Positions 52,440 through 62,770 of a stretch of 64,000 nucleotides of DNA are shown piece by piece. The notes beneath the pieces are model-generated. The model saw only the letters and a program-made list of their open reading frames with translations, did not search any database and was not told the origin of the DNA. Made by a program: the position numbers and the translations under genes. Source of the DNA: Rummeliibacillus pycnus (GTDB lineage Bacteria; Bacillota; Bacilli; Bacillales_A; Planococcaceae); contig NZ_KZ614145.1 in the NCBI RefSeq assembly GCF_002884495.1, positions 620,001-684,000 on the forward strand, read 5' to 3'. Positions within the stretch are counted from its first letter, which is position 1. Every line of letters begins with the position of its first letter.

Positions 52440-52895
52440 TTAAGTGGAAAAGTTTTGGAAAGTTCCCCAATTTTCCTGCTTTGCAAACTCTGGATAAGCG
52501 GATATAAAGGTAACAATGATGGGCGCATCTTTTAAAAGAGGGTATGTGTTGAAGAAAGTTCGATCACCGTATCTTAAAGCGGTTAATGCGAGAGGTAATT
52601 CACGTCTAAAGATTTCATTGCGTTTTGCTGGATCAAAATTATGGTATGGTCCCTGGTCTATGTATAAATAAACGAAAAAATAAAAGAAATTCCCACATCT
52701 CATCCATTCTCCCAAAACTTCATCTCTTAAAGAAGGATCAATTTTATACCAGGCATAATGAATTCCGATAGTTAAAAATAGTTCTCCAGTTACATCAGAG
52801 TGAGTTAGGGTATAACGCCTTGGAATAACGGGTTCCGTAGAAGTAACACCGTCCATGTATTCCACAGAAAGTTTCTCTGGATTAAAAGTGCTCAA
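52440..52895 (-). CDS. Staygreen-family protein
   Basis: 151 residues. PRRYTLTHSDVTGELFLTIG, DEVLGEW and FRRELPLALTALRYGD match the staygreen domain known from plant chlorophyll Mg-dechelatase and also found in Bacillales. TTG start with AAGGAG 8 nt upstream. The bacterial proteins have no established role in spore formers; some can remove Mg from chlorophyll-type rings in vitro. Confidence 0.85.
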   Translation of the reverse strand: MSTFNPEKLSVEYMDGVTSTEPVIPRRYTLTHSDVTGELFLTIGIHYAWYKIDPSLRDEVLGEWMRCGNFFYFFVYLYIDQGPYHNFDPAKRNEIFRRELPLALTALRYGDRTFFNTYPLLKDAPIIVTFISAYPEFAKQENWGTFQNFST

Positions 52896-53540
52896 GTCAT
52901 CAACTCCTTTCCGTTTTTTATCATTATGCTGATGGGGATTTGTTTATTCATAACATAAACTCGAATAAAAGTGGAATTTTGTTGCAATTAATAGAAGATT
53001 GAATGTTTAAAGCCAATATTGAAATAATGATTATCAACAACTATCGAACATTTTCATGTAAGAAGGAAAAATAACCCTCTTGAAGTAACTGTAAAATAGA
53101 AAAAACAAAAAAATAAATGCTACTTAACATTTTATAGTATAATTTTTAAGGGTTATTTTACCAAATTATATATTCTTTTTAAGAAAAATGGTAAATGGGG
53201 TTTAAAAAATAATTTAAACGTAATGATTTAATCCAGAAATTTTTCAGAAGTACATATTATGTCTAATCGTATTTGTAAATGAAATTTATTAAATTAACGG
53301 AGGAGATCCCTTTCGTAAATAATCTTTTAAATTAAGGTTAGCGTGAAGAAATGAAATATATAGGTTGTTGCAGTAGGAGCACTCTATTTGAGTGCTCTTT
53401 TAACGTTGTATGACTAACTGGTTGACTGAACCATCAGTATTTGTACGCTACATTTTAAGGTATGAGGGAGAAATTTATTATTAATTTTTGAAACTTTTTC
53501 TGAAGATTTATTCACTAATAGTTGAAAGGGGTTGAGAGAG
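52896..53540. other. Long intergenic region
   Basis: About 640 bp, AT-rich. One hairpin terminator lies at 53377-53402 without a supported gene before it. It should contain the promoter of the sigma/anti-sigma pair. Confidence 0.5.
53377..53402 (+). terminator. Hairpin terminator or leader attenuator
   Basis: GAGCACTC pairs with GAGTGCTC, then TTTT. No ORF upstream. Confidence 0.6.
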
Positions 53541-54092
53541 ATGGAGTTAGAGAATGATAAGTTGGTTAAAAAAGCAATCAAGGGCAATAAAAAAGCCTTT
53601 GAGCAACTCATCAAGCAACACTATGAACAAATCTACCGGACTGCTTATCTATATGTTCATGATGAAGAGGATGCTTTGGATGTCGTTCAAGAGACTACAT
53701 ATCAAGCTTATACTAGTATTCATTCGTTAAAGCAACCAGAATACTTTATGACTTGGCTTACACGAATCATTATTCGCTGTGCGGGTCAAATGCTCAAGAG
53801 AAGAAGTAAAATTGTACCGCTAACAGAAGAGGTATTGTCTGATTTATCGTTCATTGATCAGTCAGACCAGGATGAAACAATACATCTTTTGAATGCAATT
53901 GGACAGTTAAAAGAGAACTATCGAACAGCCATTATTTTGTTTTACTACTATGATTATTCCATTAATACCATTAGCGAAGTGATGGAGATTCCCGAAGGTA
54001 CTGTCAAAACTTATTTAAGCAGGGGAAAAGCTGAATTAAAGAAGTCTTATAAAGAAGAGGAGGAACAAATGCCATGGATAACAAGGAAGTAA
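53541..54092 (+). CDS. ECF-type RNA polymerase sigma factor (second pair)
   Basis: 183 residues. Region 2 [26 protein letters not shown] and region 4 [27 protein letters not shown] are clear. ATG 53541 follows GGGGTTGAGAG. Its end overlaps the anti-sigma start by 19 nt. Similar in arrangement to the 42-kb pair but distinct in sequence. Confidence 0.9.
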   Translation: MELENDKLVKKAIKGNKKAFEQLIKQHYEQIYRTAYLYVHDEEDALDVVQETTYQAYTSIHSLKQPEYFMTWLTRIIIRCAGQMLKRRSKIVPLTEEVLSDLSFIDQSDQDETIHLLNAIGQLKENYRTAIILFYYYDYSINTISEVMEIPEGTVKTYLSRGKAELKKSYKEEEEQMPWITRK

Positions 54093-55486
54093 AAAGTGCA
54101 ATAGACAAAATAGTTGTTCCAAAGGAAAAAGTGATGACTGCTATTGATCAAGGGATAAAAATGTCAGCGCAAGGTAGGAAAAGAAAGAAAAAGAAAGTTC
54201 TTGCAGGTTCAGTTGCTGCCGCTCTTCTTGGAATAACTGTCGCCTCCGGTTTTATGAATCCTACTATGAACAAGGTATTAGCAAGTACCCCAATAATTGG
54301 CGGAATCTTTCAAGACTTTGGAGATTCCATGGGGATAGAACTGGCGAATCAGAATGCAGTGACAACATTAAATCAGTCTTTAACCAAGAATGGAGTGACC
54401 GTAAAACTAACAAGTGCTTACTTTGATGGCAATGTTGTTTCAATTACCGGTTTTGTAAATAAAAGCGTTGAGAAAGGGGATAACGAAAAAGGGGAAGTAA
54501 TTTTTGATGTTAACTTTGAAAATAATAGGGGGGACAATGACCCTTGGTTGAATGATCAGTCAACAGACATTAAGAATACAGATGACGGGTATAATTTTCA
54601 ATGGAAAATGGAATATCCATATAAGACGATTAAAGAGAACTTTACTCTCCCTATATCGATTCACTCTATTAACGGAATCAAAGGTGAATGGAATTTCAAC
54701 ATTCCTATTCAACAAGAAAATTTAAGAGAATTGGCTATTCATCAGGAATTTAACTACCCTGATGATGGCATTAAGATTAATATGGATGAAATACTTGATG
54801 CAAAGGCATCGTCATCAATAATCTATCAGATGGTAAAGAAGTATAAAGACGATGATTTATATATAAAGAAGGCAGTAGATGATCAAGGAAATGTATATCG
54901 GTTTGGTAATGGAACAGCACTTTCTGAGTCGCCAAAAGAAGATCGATATCAAAGCACTATTCGGAGAGAAATGACTAAACTCAAAGCAGATATCTCATCC
55001 ATCACTTTCTATCCGCAGCTATCTGTTGCAGACCCTCTAGTACAACAAAGATTGGATCATAAATCGTTTGTTTTAAAAAGTAAACGTTCCAGTTTGATGT
55101 TACAGGTAAATAATATTAAAAAAGCTGGAAGAAAGTTGTTTATAGATTATCAATTCCTTGGGCTTAACAAAACATTGAGTAAGCATCAACTGGCGTTATT
55201 TAAAAATAATTTGGAATATGCATTTATGTTAGCCGATCAAAAGTACTTGAATAAAATGAACCTAGAAAACCGAGTTGGTTCAGAAAATCATAGTATTTCC
55301 CAAAATGAAGTAAAAATAATTGATGCCAAAACAGCTCATTTTCAATCTGAATTTAATTTAGATGGCGAACAGAAAATAAAAAGTTTTAAAGTGAAAAACA
55401 CAATGTTACAATTCGATTTTTCTTCGTTTATTGGAGTTAAGGAATTAGCCCCATTTACCGTAGAACTTCAAAGGGGCTTAAAGTAA
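54074..55486 (+). CDS. Anti-sigma factor, DUF4179-type (second pair)
   Basis: 470 residues. Cytoplasmic start ([19 protein letters not shown]), a basic stretch RKRKKKK, one membrane helix ([19 protein letters not shown]), then a large extracytoplasmic DUF4179 region starting near [19 protein letters not shown]. Overlaps the sigma gene, so co-translated with it. Confidence 0.82.
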   Translation: MDNKEVKSAIDKIVVPKEKVMTAIDQGIKMSAQGRKRKKKKVLAGSVAAALLGITVASGFMNPTMNKVLASTPIIGGIFQDFGDSMGIELANQNAVTTLNQSLTKNGVTVKLTSAYFDGNVVSITGFVNKSVEKGDNEKGEVIFDVNFENNRGDNDPWLNDQSTDIKNTDDGYNFQWKMEYPYKTIKENFTLPISIHSINGIKGEWNFNIPIQQENLRELAIHQEFNYPDDGIKINMDEILDAKASSSIIYQMVKKYKDDDLYIKKAVDDQGNVYRFGNGTALSESPKEDRYQSTIRREMTKLKADISSITFYPQLSVADPLVQQRLDHKSFVLKSKRSSLMLQVNNIKKAGRKLFIDYQFLGLNKTLSKHQLALFKNNLEYAFMLADQKYLNKMNLENRVGSENHSISQNEVKIIDAKTAHFQSEFNLDGEQKIKSFKVKNTMLQFDFSSFIGVKELAPFTVELQRGLK

Positions 55487-55576
55487 ATGCACCAAAACCC
55501 CTGTGTTGCAAATGTTACTCCTTTATTTGGTTTAACAGTTGTACTCCTCAATCGTGGGATGCAGTTAGTTAGAAGA

Positions 55577-55609
55577 AAACTCAGTAGATCAAATCTACTG
55601 AGTTTTTTT
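55577..55609 (+). terminator. Terminator after second anti-sigma gene
   Basis: AAAACTCAGTAGA pairs with TCTACTGAG, then seven T. Confidence 0.88.
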
Positions 55610-56108
55610 GTATGTATTAAAGGGAGAGTTACTACCTATGTTCTTAATCAGCTATCAACTATTGCTTAGTTGATAGCTGAGGGCAATGTAAAACTATGTA
55701 CTCAAACAAGTTACCGACAAATTGATCCATTAGAAAATCCATATATCTAAACAAATATTTGGAGTAGAACCACGACCATTCAAAGACATGAGTTTCAACA
55801 TAAAAAACACAACAATTGTAGCGAATTTGTACTGTGAAATTTATGAAATACATCGTGAGTACCAGTTTCACCAAACATCTTTCACTTCAATTAAGATTAC
55901 CCACATTTTTTCCGTGCTCCTTCTAAAATTTTCTCATTTTATGAAAGTGTTTTTACGAAAAGTAAATTATTTTATTCAAAGTTTTTATGAATTAATTTCA
56001 TCAATTTAGCATTATGTTAAGATAATTAACGAAGATAACAAATATATAAAATTCGCTATTTTAAGTGATTATTTTCTATTTATGTCGTATTTTTTGTTAA
56101 TAAAAATA
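55610..56108. other. Intergenic, one perfect inverted repeat
   Basis: AGCTATCAACT (55650) pairs with AGTTGATAGCT (55668) without a T run. Otherwise no supported gene on either strand. Confidence 0.45.
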
Positions 56109-56161
56109 TTGACATATTATATTCTGAAAATATAAACTATTTAAGTAAGGTAATGATTACC
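56109..56161 (+). promoter_or_regulatory. Strong sigma-A promoter with palindromic operator
   Basis: TTGACA (56109), 16-nt spacer, TATAAA (56131), followed by the palindrome GGTAATGATTACC (56149-56161). It reads into a decayed region and then the TRAP genes. Confidence 0.6.
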
Positions 56162-56189
56162 AAAAATGCATAAAAGGAGTAGGTAGGAG

Positions 56190-56487
56190 ATGACGCAAGT
56201 TGCATCGCGGCAATTTCTACACTTCAAGTTTATGCAGCAATCTGTGTCACATATGAACACCGATTACATCACCAGACAGGAAGGTTATGGGCATAGCGGA
56301 TTTACTATTTGTAGGGAAAGGCTACATTGCAACGAGTGCATTAAATCAACCTGACACTTTTTAATACTTTTAGCTGCGTTCTTCGCTAGACGATAATTCT
56401 TCCTAAGCGGGGATTGTTACAGAATAACAAGATGATAAAGAAGGTGTAAAGGCTGTGCTGGAAAAACGAAAAGCAAAATTCAACTAA
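56190..56487 (+). pseudogene. Decayed region with an enoyl-CoA-hydratase-like tail
   Basis: A 55-codon frame starts at ATG 56190 behind TAGGAG and ends in TGA at about 56355 with no recognised domain. Further on, 56430-56487 encodes DDKEGVKAVLEKRKAKFN and stop, the typical C-terminus of crotonase-fold enoyl-CoA hydratases, with stops just upstream. I read it as the relic of a fatty-acid gene between a live promoter and the TRAP genes. Confidence 0.45.
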
Positions 56488-56507
56488 CTACGTAAGGGGG
56501 ATTAGGG

Positions 56508-57467
56508 ATGAAAGGTAAATTTCTCGTAACCATATTGTTAGGCATTGGTCTTCTCGTAGGGTGTCAAAGTAATGCGGAGCGGTATGGGGAACCACTTATA
56601 TTCACTACGGGAACAACAACAGGGGTTTATTACTCATTGGGTGCGGGTCTTTCAACATTATGGACAAAAGAAATGGGGAAGCGAGTTGCTTCACAAGCGT
56701 CAAATGGCAGTATTGAAAATTTGAAATTGATGAGTAAAGGTGAAGCAAATATCGCTTTTACTACAGTTAACATCGCCTATGAAGCCTATAACGGCAAGGG
56801 CTCTTTTAAGAAGAAACCTTATGAGGGAGTTCGGATTCTAGCCAATCTTTACCCAAATGTTAGCCACATTGTGGTGATGAATAATGATGCTATTCAATCT
56901 ATTAAAGATTTAAAGGGAAAAAGTTTTGTGTTTGGAGCGGCTGGAAGTTCAACTGAAATCGAATCTAAGCTTGTATTAAAAGCACATGGAATTAAAGCTG
57001 ATGAAGTAAAGGGGAACTATGTAGGATTTACTGAAGCAACGGACTTGATGAGAAATGGTCAGGTGGATGGAGTCAATATTTATTCAGGTGTACCAGCTGC
57101 GGCAACAACAGAATTAATTTCCACGCTTGATACGAAGGTACTAAACTTTTCGGAAGATGCCATTGATCAGCTTGTAAAAGACTATCCATGGAACTTTAAA
57201 TATGTGATCAAAGCAAACACTTATGACAAGCAACCGAAGCCGATTACATCGGTTGGTCAATATAGCTCAATCGTAATTGATGAAAGTGTCTCAGAAGAGG
57301 CTGCCTACGAATTGACAAAGATGCTTTGGGAAAATGTTGATAAACTCGAGAAATCCTATAGTATTGCGAAACAGTTTGACCCTCATAAAGCAATTGAAGG
57401 AACTGCGGGTGTACCACTGCATCCAGGGGCAATTAAATACTACAAAGAAATTGGCGTTTTGGAATAG
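56508..57467 (+). CDS. TAXI-family TRAP transporter solute-binding lipoprotein
   Basis: 319 residues. Lipobox GLLVGCQS (Cys ~19). FTTGTTTGVYYSLGAGLSTLW is the TAXI-family start, with KGEANIAFTTVNIAYEAYNG and FGAAGSSTEIESKLVL further on. It captures the substrate (often a carboxylate such as glutamate) outside the membrane. GGGGGATTAGGG upstream; 11 nt before the membrane subunit gene. Confidence 0.92.
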   Translation: MKGKFLVTILLGIGLLVGCQSNAERYGEPLIFTTGTTTGVYYSLGAGLSTLWTKEMGKRVASQASNGSIENLKLMSKGEANIAFTTVNIAYEAYNGKGSFKKKPYEGVRILANLYPNVSHIVVMNNDAIQSIKDLKGKSFVFGAAGSSTEIESKLVLKAHGIKADEVKGNYVGFTEATDLMRNGQVDGVNIYSGVPAAATTELISTLDTKVLNFSEDAIDQLVKDYPWNFKYVIKANTYDKQPKPITSVGQYSSIVIDESVSEEAAYELTKMLWENVDKLEKSYSIAKQFDPHKAIEGTAGVPLHPGAIKYYKEIGVLE

Positions 57468-57478
57468 GGGGGAATGAA

Positions 57479-59446
57479 ATGACGACAAATAACGGATTAA
57501 ATGTAGATGTACAGCAGCTAGTGGAAGTCGAGGAGAAGACGCTTAACTCTAGAAAGTATATCGGGATTTTTGGAAAAGTAGTTGTACTTTTGGCAATCAT
57601 TTGGACCATATTTCAGCTATATATGAGCAGTATTGGTGTCATGGATGCCGTGAAGTTCCGTGCTTGGCATTTAGGATTTCTTCTATTATTTAGTTTTATA
57701 TTTTACCCGGCGACCAAAAAGAGTATAGGTAATCGAAAGCTCCCGACAATAGTAGATATTCTTTGTATCGGGTTATCGGCGTTCGTTATTTTCTATTTGC
57801 TGTTCACCTATGACACATTTGTACGTGATCGTGCTGGTGAGAATACGACGTTGGATATATATGTCGGGATTTTAGCTTTGATTCTATTATTTGAAGCGAG
57901 CCGTCGCGTCGTAGGAATCGGTTTGACACTGATTGCACTGTTTTTCTTGGCGTATAACTTCTTTGGCGCCTATATACCTGGTATGTTGGGGCATTATGGG
58001 TTTAGCATTGAACGTGTCGTAAATCTTATGTATTGGGGTGGTCAAGGGATCTTTGGGACAGCATTGGGTGTATCGGCATCCTATATCTTTGTGTTTGTGT
58101 TATTTGGTGCCTTTCTAAAAAATAGCGGGTTTTCAGATTTTATCAATGACTTGGCATTGACCATTGCCGGAAGAACGGCAGGTGGACCAGCGAAAGTAGC
58201 GGTTTTTGCAAGCGCTTTAATGGCGACAGTAAGTGGAAGTGCTGTAAGTAATGTGGTGACGACAGGTACTGTGACCATTCCAATGATGAAAAAAGCAGGT
58301 TATTCAAAGAAGTTTGCAGGAGCTGTTGAATCGGTTGCTTCGACAGGAGGATTAATTGCACCGCCAGTCATGGGGGCAGCGGCCTTTATCATGGCAGAGT
58401 ATCTGGGCGTTTCCTATTCAATTGTTCTACTTGCGGCAATCATTCCAGCCATTTTATATTATTTAACGTTATTTATGATTGTTCACTTTGAAGCAAAGAA
58501 AATGGGACTCTCTGGTATTTCGAAGGAAAACATTCCGAATGCAAAAAAGGTTCTAAAGGAAGGCGGCCATTTATTTATCCCATTATTGATCTTACTCCTT
58601 ATGCTATTTACCGGTTTTTCGCCTATCTATGCCGCCATCATCTCTTTACTATCCGTAGTACCAGCTGCGGCCATTCGAAAGAGTACAAGAATGAGTTTTT
58701 CAGTAGTGATCGATTCGATTGTAGAAGGGGTTAAAGGTGCGATTAGCGTAGGAATCGCTTGTGCTGTGGTTGGTATTGTTATCGCTACCATTACATTAAC
58801 GAGTATTGGGTTAATCATTGGCAATAATGTTCTAAGCTTTGCGGGAGAAAGTGTTCTGCTGGCTGCACTTTTAACTGCGTTTATCAGTATCGTGCTGGGA
58901 ATGGGGGTGCCAGCAACGGCTGCGTACATCATCGTTGCAACCATTTCGGTTCCTATTTTAACAAAACTAGGAGTAGCACCTGTTGCAGCTCATATGTTTG
59001 CTTTCTATTTTGCGGCATTATCCAGTATTACACCTCCAGTTGCTTTAGCTGCCTATGCTGCAGCAGGAATTGCGGGAGAGTCGCCAAATAAAGTCGCCAT
59101 TGAATCAGTTCGTTTAGGGTTTATTGGTTTCATTGTTCCGTTCTTCTTTATTTTTAACCCTACCTTATTGTTAACGGGTGGAACTGTTGTGGAATATATC
59201 TATGCAGGTGTGACAGCCATCATTGGTGGGATAGCATTGGCAGCAGGTTTGAAAGGGTATCTGTTTAGAAATACATTATGGATTGAAAGAATTTTGTTAT
59301 TGATCGCTGGAATTTGCTTGATGGATACGACGCTATTTGTAAATATCATTTCCCTAATGGTTGTCGGCGGGGTGGTTGCCTCCCAGCTCTTCATAAAGGC
59401 AAAAGAAACTCAGATCAATGAGGAATCATCCTTAGCAAAAGAGTAA
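57479..59446 (+). CDS. TRAP transporter fused permease (DctQM type)
   Basis: 655 residues. N-terminal four-helix DctQ-like part fused to a ~12-helix DctM-like part, with GTVTIPMMKKAGYSKKFAGA, VASTGGLIAPPVMGAAAFIMA and GMGVPATAAYIIVA. Works with the TAXI lipoprotein as a Na+- or H+-driven importer. GC content is higher than its neighbours, perhaps a sign of a different origin. Confidence 0.93.
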   Translation: MTTNNGLNVDVQQLVEVEEKTLNSRKYIGIFGKVVVLLAIIWTIFQLYMSSIGVMDAVKFRAWHLGFLLLFSFIFYPATKKSIGNRKLPTIVDILCIGLSAFVIFYLLFTYDTFVRDRAGENTTLDIYVGILALILLFEASRRVVGIGLTLIALFFLAYNFFGAYIPGMLGHYGFSIERVVNLMYWGGQGIFGTALGVSASYIFVFVLFGAFLKNSGFSDFINDLALTIAGRTAGGPAKVAVFASALMATVSGSAVSNVVTTGTVTIPMMKKAGYSKKFAGAVESVASTGGLIAPPVMGAAAFIMAEYLGVSYSIVLLAAIIPAILYYLTLFMIVHFEAKKMGLSGISKENIPNAKKVLKEGGHLFIPLLILLLMLFTGFSPIYAAIISLLSVVPAAAIRKSTRMSFSVVIDSIVEGVKGAISVGIACAVVGIVIATITLTSIGLIIGNNVLSFAGESVLLAALLTAFISIVLGMGVPATAAYIIVATISVPILTKLGVAPVAAHMFAFYFAALSSITPPVALAAYAAAGIAGESPNKVAIESVRLGFIGFIVPFFFIFNPTLLLTGGTVVEYIYAGVTAIIGGIALAAGLKGYLFRNTLWIERILLLIAGICLMDTTLFVNIISLMVVGGVVASQLFIKAKETQINEESSLAKE

Positions 59447-59882
59447 AGCAGTACTTTTAATGTCGGCAAGGAGAGAAAACTATTTCCTACGAATATCTTG
59501 TCTGCTCTATTGTCGTATGGGCACTAGTGGAAGAAGCTTTCCATAACTACACTAGCTGAAAGATAGACTTAAATGAGAGAATAAAAGAAAAACTCGGTGG
59601 TAAGAGCCCTGTTCAATTCAGGATTCTTACCACCGAGAAAGTTACCTACTATTAAATTGAAATGTCCAACTTTTGGGGTCAGATCACCGTTAGTTAGCTG
59701 ATTTGATGAGTTACTTTTCCATTTTGAAGCAGGAATCAACAAACGATATGACCGTTCGACGCACCAACAACGGCGGTCTTTTTAATTGATCCTTTTTAGT
59801 ATACAAATATATTGAAAATACCATATTTATAGATCCTACAGAATGCAAACTGCAGGGGATAATCCCTTTTTGTTGTATAAAA
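59447..59882. other. Intergenic between convergent transporters
   Basis: Holds the hairpin at 59585-59637 and a second one at ~59749-59785 (GACCGTT with AACGG and CGGTC, then TTTTT). No gene supported. Confidence 0.5.
59585..59637 (-). terminator. Strong hairpin, T run on minus strand
   Basis: CTCGGTGGTAAGA pairs perfectly with TCTTACCACCGAG; TTTTTCTTTT follows on the minus strand. It could end both the TRAP and the BASS transcripts. Confidence 0.7.
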
Positions 59883-60818
59883 TTATTCACGAGCACTTCT
59901 TAAGATGACTTTACTGAATAGTGATGCCAAAACTTGTTGGAACAGCATTCCGAACACTATAGGCATGGCTACTTTACTTGGAAAATACGTGGTTGCTACA
60001 ATGACACCAATTGCAATATTTCGCATACCACCTGTAAATACTAAAGTCGTCATTTGATGATAGTTTCTTATGATAAAACGACCAATGAGTAAAGCAAAAA
60101 CGTACCCTGATACAGAAATGGTAAAAACTAATAGAAGAACGCCTACTAAATGAAGATCCAAATCTTTTAAGAAAGGTGCAATTGCACTACTATTAATCAT
60201 AATAACGGTCAATAAAGATAGTTTTGAAAATGGCGCTAATTTTTTGCCGATTTTTTTAGGTATTTCACCTTTTGATAATTCATTGACGAATATACCTAAG
60301 ATTGTTGGTAAGACAATCATTAAAATCAAATCTAACACGAGTGATGAAACATCCAATTGAATCTTTTTACCTGAAACCATATATAGCAATAATGGCATGA
60401 TCAATGGTGAAAGTAGCGTATCAATTAAAATAATAGATAACCCAAGAGGTAAATTTCCTTTACAAATACTAATCCAAATGACGCTGGTTACACCTGTTGG
60501 AACAGCAACGGATAAAACAAATCCAACTGTTAATAAATGATCATCGAAAATAAGAGTAGATAAGACATAAGCCCATAAAGGCATCAAAATATGTAAAAAT
60601 ACAATCGTGAATAAAATAAATAATGGATGTTTTCTAAAGACATTTACATCTTTGAATTTCATTTTTAAACTTCCAGTAAACGTCATAAAAGCAAATAGCC
60701 AAGCTACAAGGAATACTAAATGTTGTCCCACATGTTCCAACAAAACCCCCACTACTAAACTAATAGGCGTTAAAATAGCTATGTATTTTTGAAGAAAACC
60801 ATTTACTTTTTCTAACAT
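59883..60818 (-). CDS. BASS-family bile acid:sodium symporter-like transporter
   Basis: 311 residues, about ten membrane segments. GVTSVIWISICKGN and FTGGMRNIAIGVIVATTYFP (the crossover motifs of BASS proteins) are present. Bacterial relatives carry organic acids or pantoate-like compounds; substrate unknown. Preceded by AAGAAGG. Confidence 0.88.
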   Translation of the reverse strand: MLEKVNGFLQKYIAILTPISLVVGVLLEHVGQHLVFLVAWLFAFMTFTGSLKMKFKDVNVFRKHPLFILFTIVFLHILMPLWAYVLSTLIFDDHLLTVGFVLSVAVPTGVTSVIWISICKGNLPLGLSIILIDTLLSPLIMPLLLYMVSGKKIQLDVSSLVLDLILMIVLPTILGIFVNELSKGEIPKKIGKKLAPFSKLSLLTVIMINSSAIAPFLKDLDLHLVGVLLLVFTISVSGYVFALLIGRFIIRNYHQMTTLVFTGGMRNIAIGVIVATTYFPSKVAMPIVFGMLFQQVLASLFSKVILRSARE

Positions 60819-61101
60819 AAGAAGACCTTCTTTATTTTTTTATTTAGCATATCACATTAATAGAAGTCAATTATATTTTATAGAATGACTGATTGGAGCA
60901 AGTTTTCCAAACAAAGTTGAAATTCATGTTAAAATCGCTATGAGATTGTAAACAAATATACAATATACTTAAACGAATGGGGCAGATTAGTTTGATAAGA
61001 ATAAGCTGTGGTAATACTGAAGTAAATAATTTCTGTAACCCCAATACTATAAATGAAAATGCCTCCACATTTGTAATAGACATAATTAATGATCTTCTTT
61101 T
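60819..61101. other. Intergenic, no gene seen
   Basis: Divergent promoter region of the BASS gene and the T-box unit. No supported ORF. Confidence 0.5.
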
Positions 61102-61130
61102 TTGTATTGAATTTTCGTTTAAAATAGTAT
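61102..61130 (+). promoter_or_regulatory. Promoter of the T-box/MFS unit
   Basis: TTGTAT (61102), 17-nt spacer, TAGTAT (61125). Located ~25 nt before the T-box stem I. Confidence 0.5.
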
Positions 61131-61153
61131 AAAATTTACAAAATTATATATAA

Positions 61154-61440
61154 AAAGCTATGAAAAGAAGAGTAAACATACGTACTATCTACAGAGACCT
61201 CTGGTAGCTGAAAAAGAGGGATGGGAAATGTGTTGAAACAAGGCTTGGAGCTGTGCATTGGATTGTTTGTTGGAACAATGATGATGCAACGTATTCTCAC
61301 GTTAAAGAGATAGAGTATCGCAGGTGATTTATTCACAAAGCCGTACTCGATAAGGCTTCTGCAGCAATGTAGAGATGAACTGGGGTGGCACCGCGATATG
61401 ACTCGCCCCCAAGATAAATATCTTGGGGGTGAGTTTTTTT
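61154..61440 (+). promoter_or_regulatory. T-box riboswitch leader with terminator
   Basis: Stem I contains AGAGTA (S-turn), CAGAGACCTCTGGTAGCTG and GAGGG (distal loop). The T-box motif GGGGTGGCACCGCG is at 61382-61395. The terminator ACTC, CCCCCAAGATA / TATCTTGGGGG, GAGT plus T run is at ~61400-61440. The specifier lies in GAAACAAGGC; CAA (Gln), ACA (Thr) or AAG (Lys) are all possible and I cannot decide by eye. Read-through on uncharged tRNA should switch on the MFS gene. Confidence 0.93.
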
Positions 61441-61468
61441 ATTTTGTTTTACAAAAAATAAAATAGGA

Positions 61469-62683
61469 GTGGTGATTATGTCCAGATGGAAGTATCCTTT
61501 AATACTATTAGGGGGAATAGGAATTTCAAATGTGGGTGCATGGGTTTACCTAATCGCACTAAATTTAATGATATTAAATGAAACAGGTTCCCCACTTGCA
61601 ATTGCACTATTATATATACTAGGTCCAATTGCAACTATATGTTCGAATGCTTGGGCAGGTAGTTTGATTGATCGTGTTAATACACGGCTACTTATGATGG
61701 GCTTAGATGTTTTTCGAGCAATATGTATTGCGTTGATACCATTTTTACCTTCACTTATTTATGTTTATATACTAGCGTTTATCATTCATATGGGAAGTGC
61801 TATTTTTCAACCTACATCTATGGTTTATATGACTAAACTAATACCTGAAAAAGATCGGCAACGCTTTAATGCACTACGTAGTTTTATCAACTCTTGTGGT
61901 TCACTAATAGGCCCTGCCATTGCTGGGATTTTATTTTGGATGGGTACTCCTTATACGGCCATCCATATGAATGCAGTGGCTCTCTTTTTTTCGGCTCTTA
62001 TTATCATGATGCTACCTAATGTTGATGGAAGACTTATAGAGAATGAGAGGAAAAGATTTAGTTGGAATTTGATAAAAAATGATTTTCGGATTGTTTTTCA
62101 TTTCAGTAAGGGCGATACCTATGTCACAAAAATCTATTTATTATTTACTGGTACTACTATATTTATGACTGCAATAGATTCACTCGAGGCCGCATTTGCT
62201 AAAGGAGTACTTTCAATGTCAGACACCAATTATGGGTTTTTATTAAGTGTCTTTGGCGCTGGAATAATAGTGGGATCAATGATTAATTCAGTATTTTCAA
62301 AACAACTTGCAGTTAATCTTTTAATAGGTATTGGTACCATTTTTACCTCAATCGGTTATATCGTTTTTTATAGTTCGAGTGGCTTTTTTAGTGCAGCGCC
62401 TAGTGTATTTTTAATGGGGTTTGCTGTAACGTTTGCGAATACAGGGTATTTGACTTTCTACCAAAATCATGTTCCTGTGAGGATGATGGGAAGATTCGGA
62501 AGCATCTTTAGTGTCATTGAAGCAGGTTGCATTGTTACTTTAACGGTTTTAATCGGTTTAGCTGCTGAATTAACTTCGATCCGTCCTGTGGGGTTAATAG
62601 GTTCATTTGCCTTCTTCTTATTAGGGTTATTGGTATTAAAAGCTGTATCAGGTGCAAAACGGCAGGAATATTTTAAAGTTTAA
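61469..62683 (+). CDS. MFS transporter under T-box control
   Basis: 404 residues, 12 membrane segments, with GSLIDRVNTRLLMMGLDVFRA (MFS loop 2-3 motif) and IPEKDRQRFNALRSF. The family resembles MFS_3 exporters. Control by a tRNA-sensing leader implies that it moves an amino acid or a related metabolite, most likely as an importer if induced by starvation. AATAGGAG precedes the ATG. Confidence 0.88.
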   Translation: MVIMSRWKYPLILLGGIGISNVGAWVYLIALNLMILNETGSPLAIALLYILGPIATICSNAWAGSLIDRVNTRLLMMGLDVFRAICIALIPFLPSLIYVYILAFIIHMGSAIFQPTSMVYMTKLIPEKDRQRFNALRSFINSCGSLIGPAIAGILFWMGTPYTAIHMNAVALFFSALIIMMLPNVDGRLIENERKRFSWNLIKNDFRIVFHFSKGDTYVTKIYLLFTGTTIFMTAIDSLEAAFAKGVLSMSDTNYGFLLSVFGAGIIVGSMINSVFSKQLAVNLLIGIGTIFTSIGYIVFYSSSGFFSAAPSVFLMGFAVTFANTGYLTFYQNHVPVRMMGRFGSIFSVIEAGCIVTLTVLIGLAAELTSIRPVGLIGSFAFFLLGLLVLKAVSGAKRQEYFKV

Positions 62684-62770
62684 CGAGTAAAGTAGTTAAG
62701 ATCTTCACAAATAAGACCATAAAGTAACAGGTCAATCAGAAATATCTGGCTAACCTTCTATTACGATTGG

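Noticed and set aside
52285..52470. 61-codon minus-strand frame overlapping the end of the staygreen gene
   Set aside because: No ribosome binding site, starts inside the staygreen gene, no recognisable motif.
55659..55874. 71-codon minus-strand frame rich in aromatic residues
   Set aside because: No start signals; composition typical of AT-rich non-coding sequence; overlaps another random frame on the plus strand.
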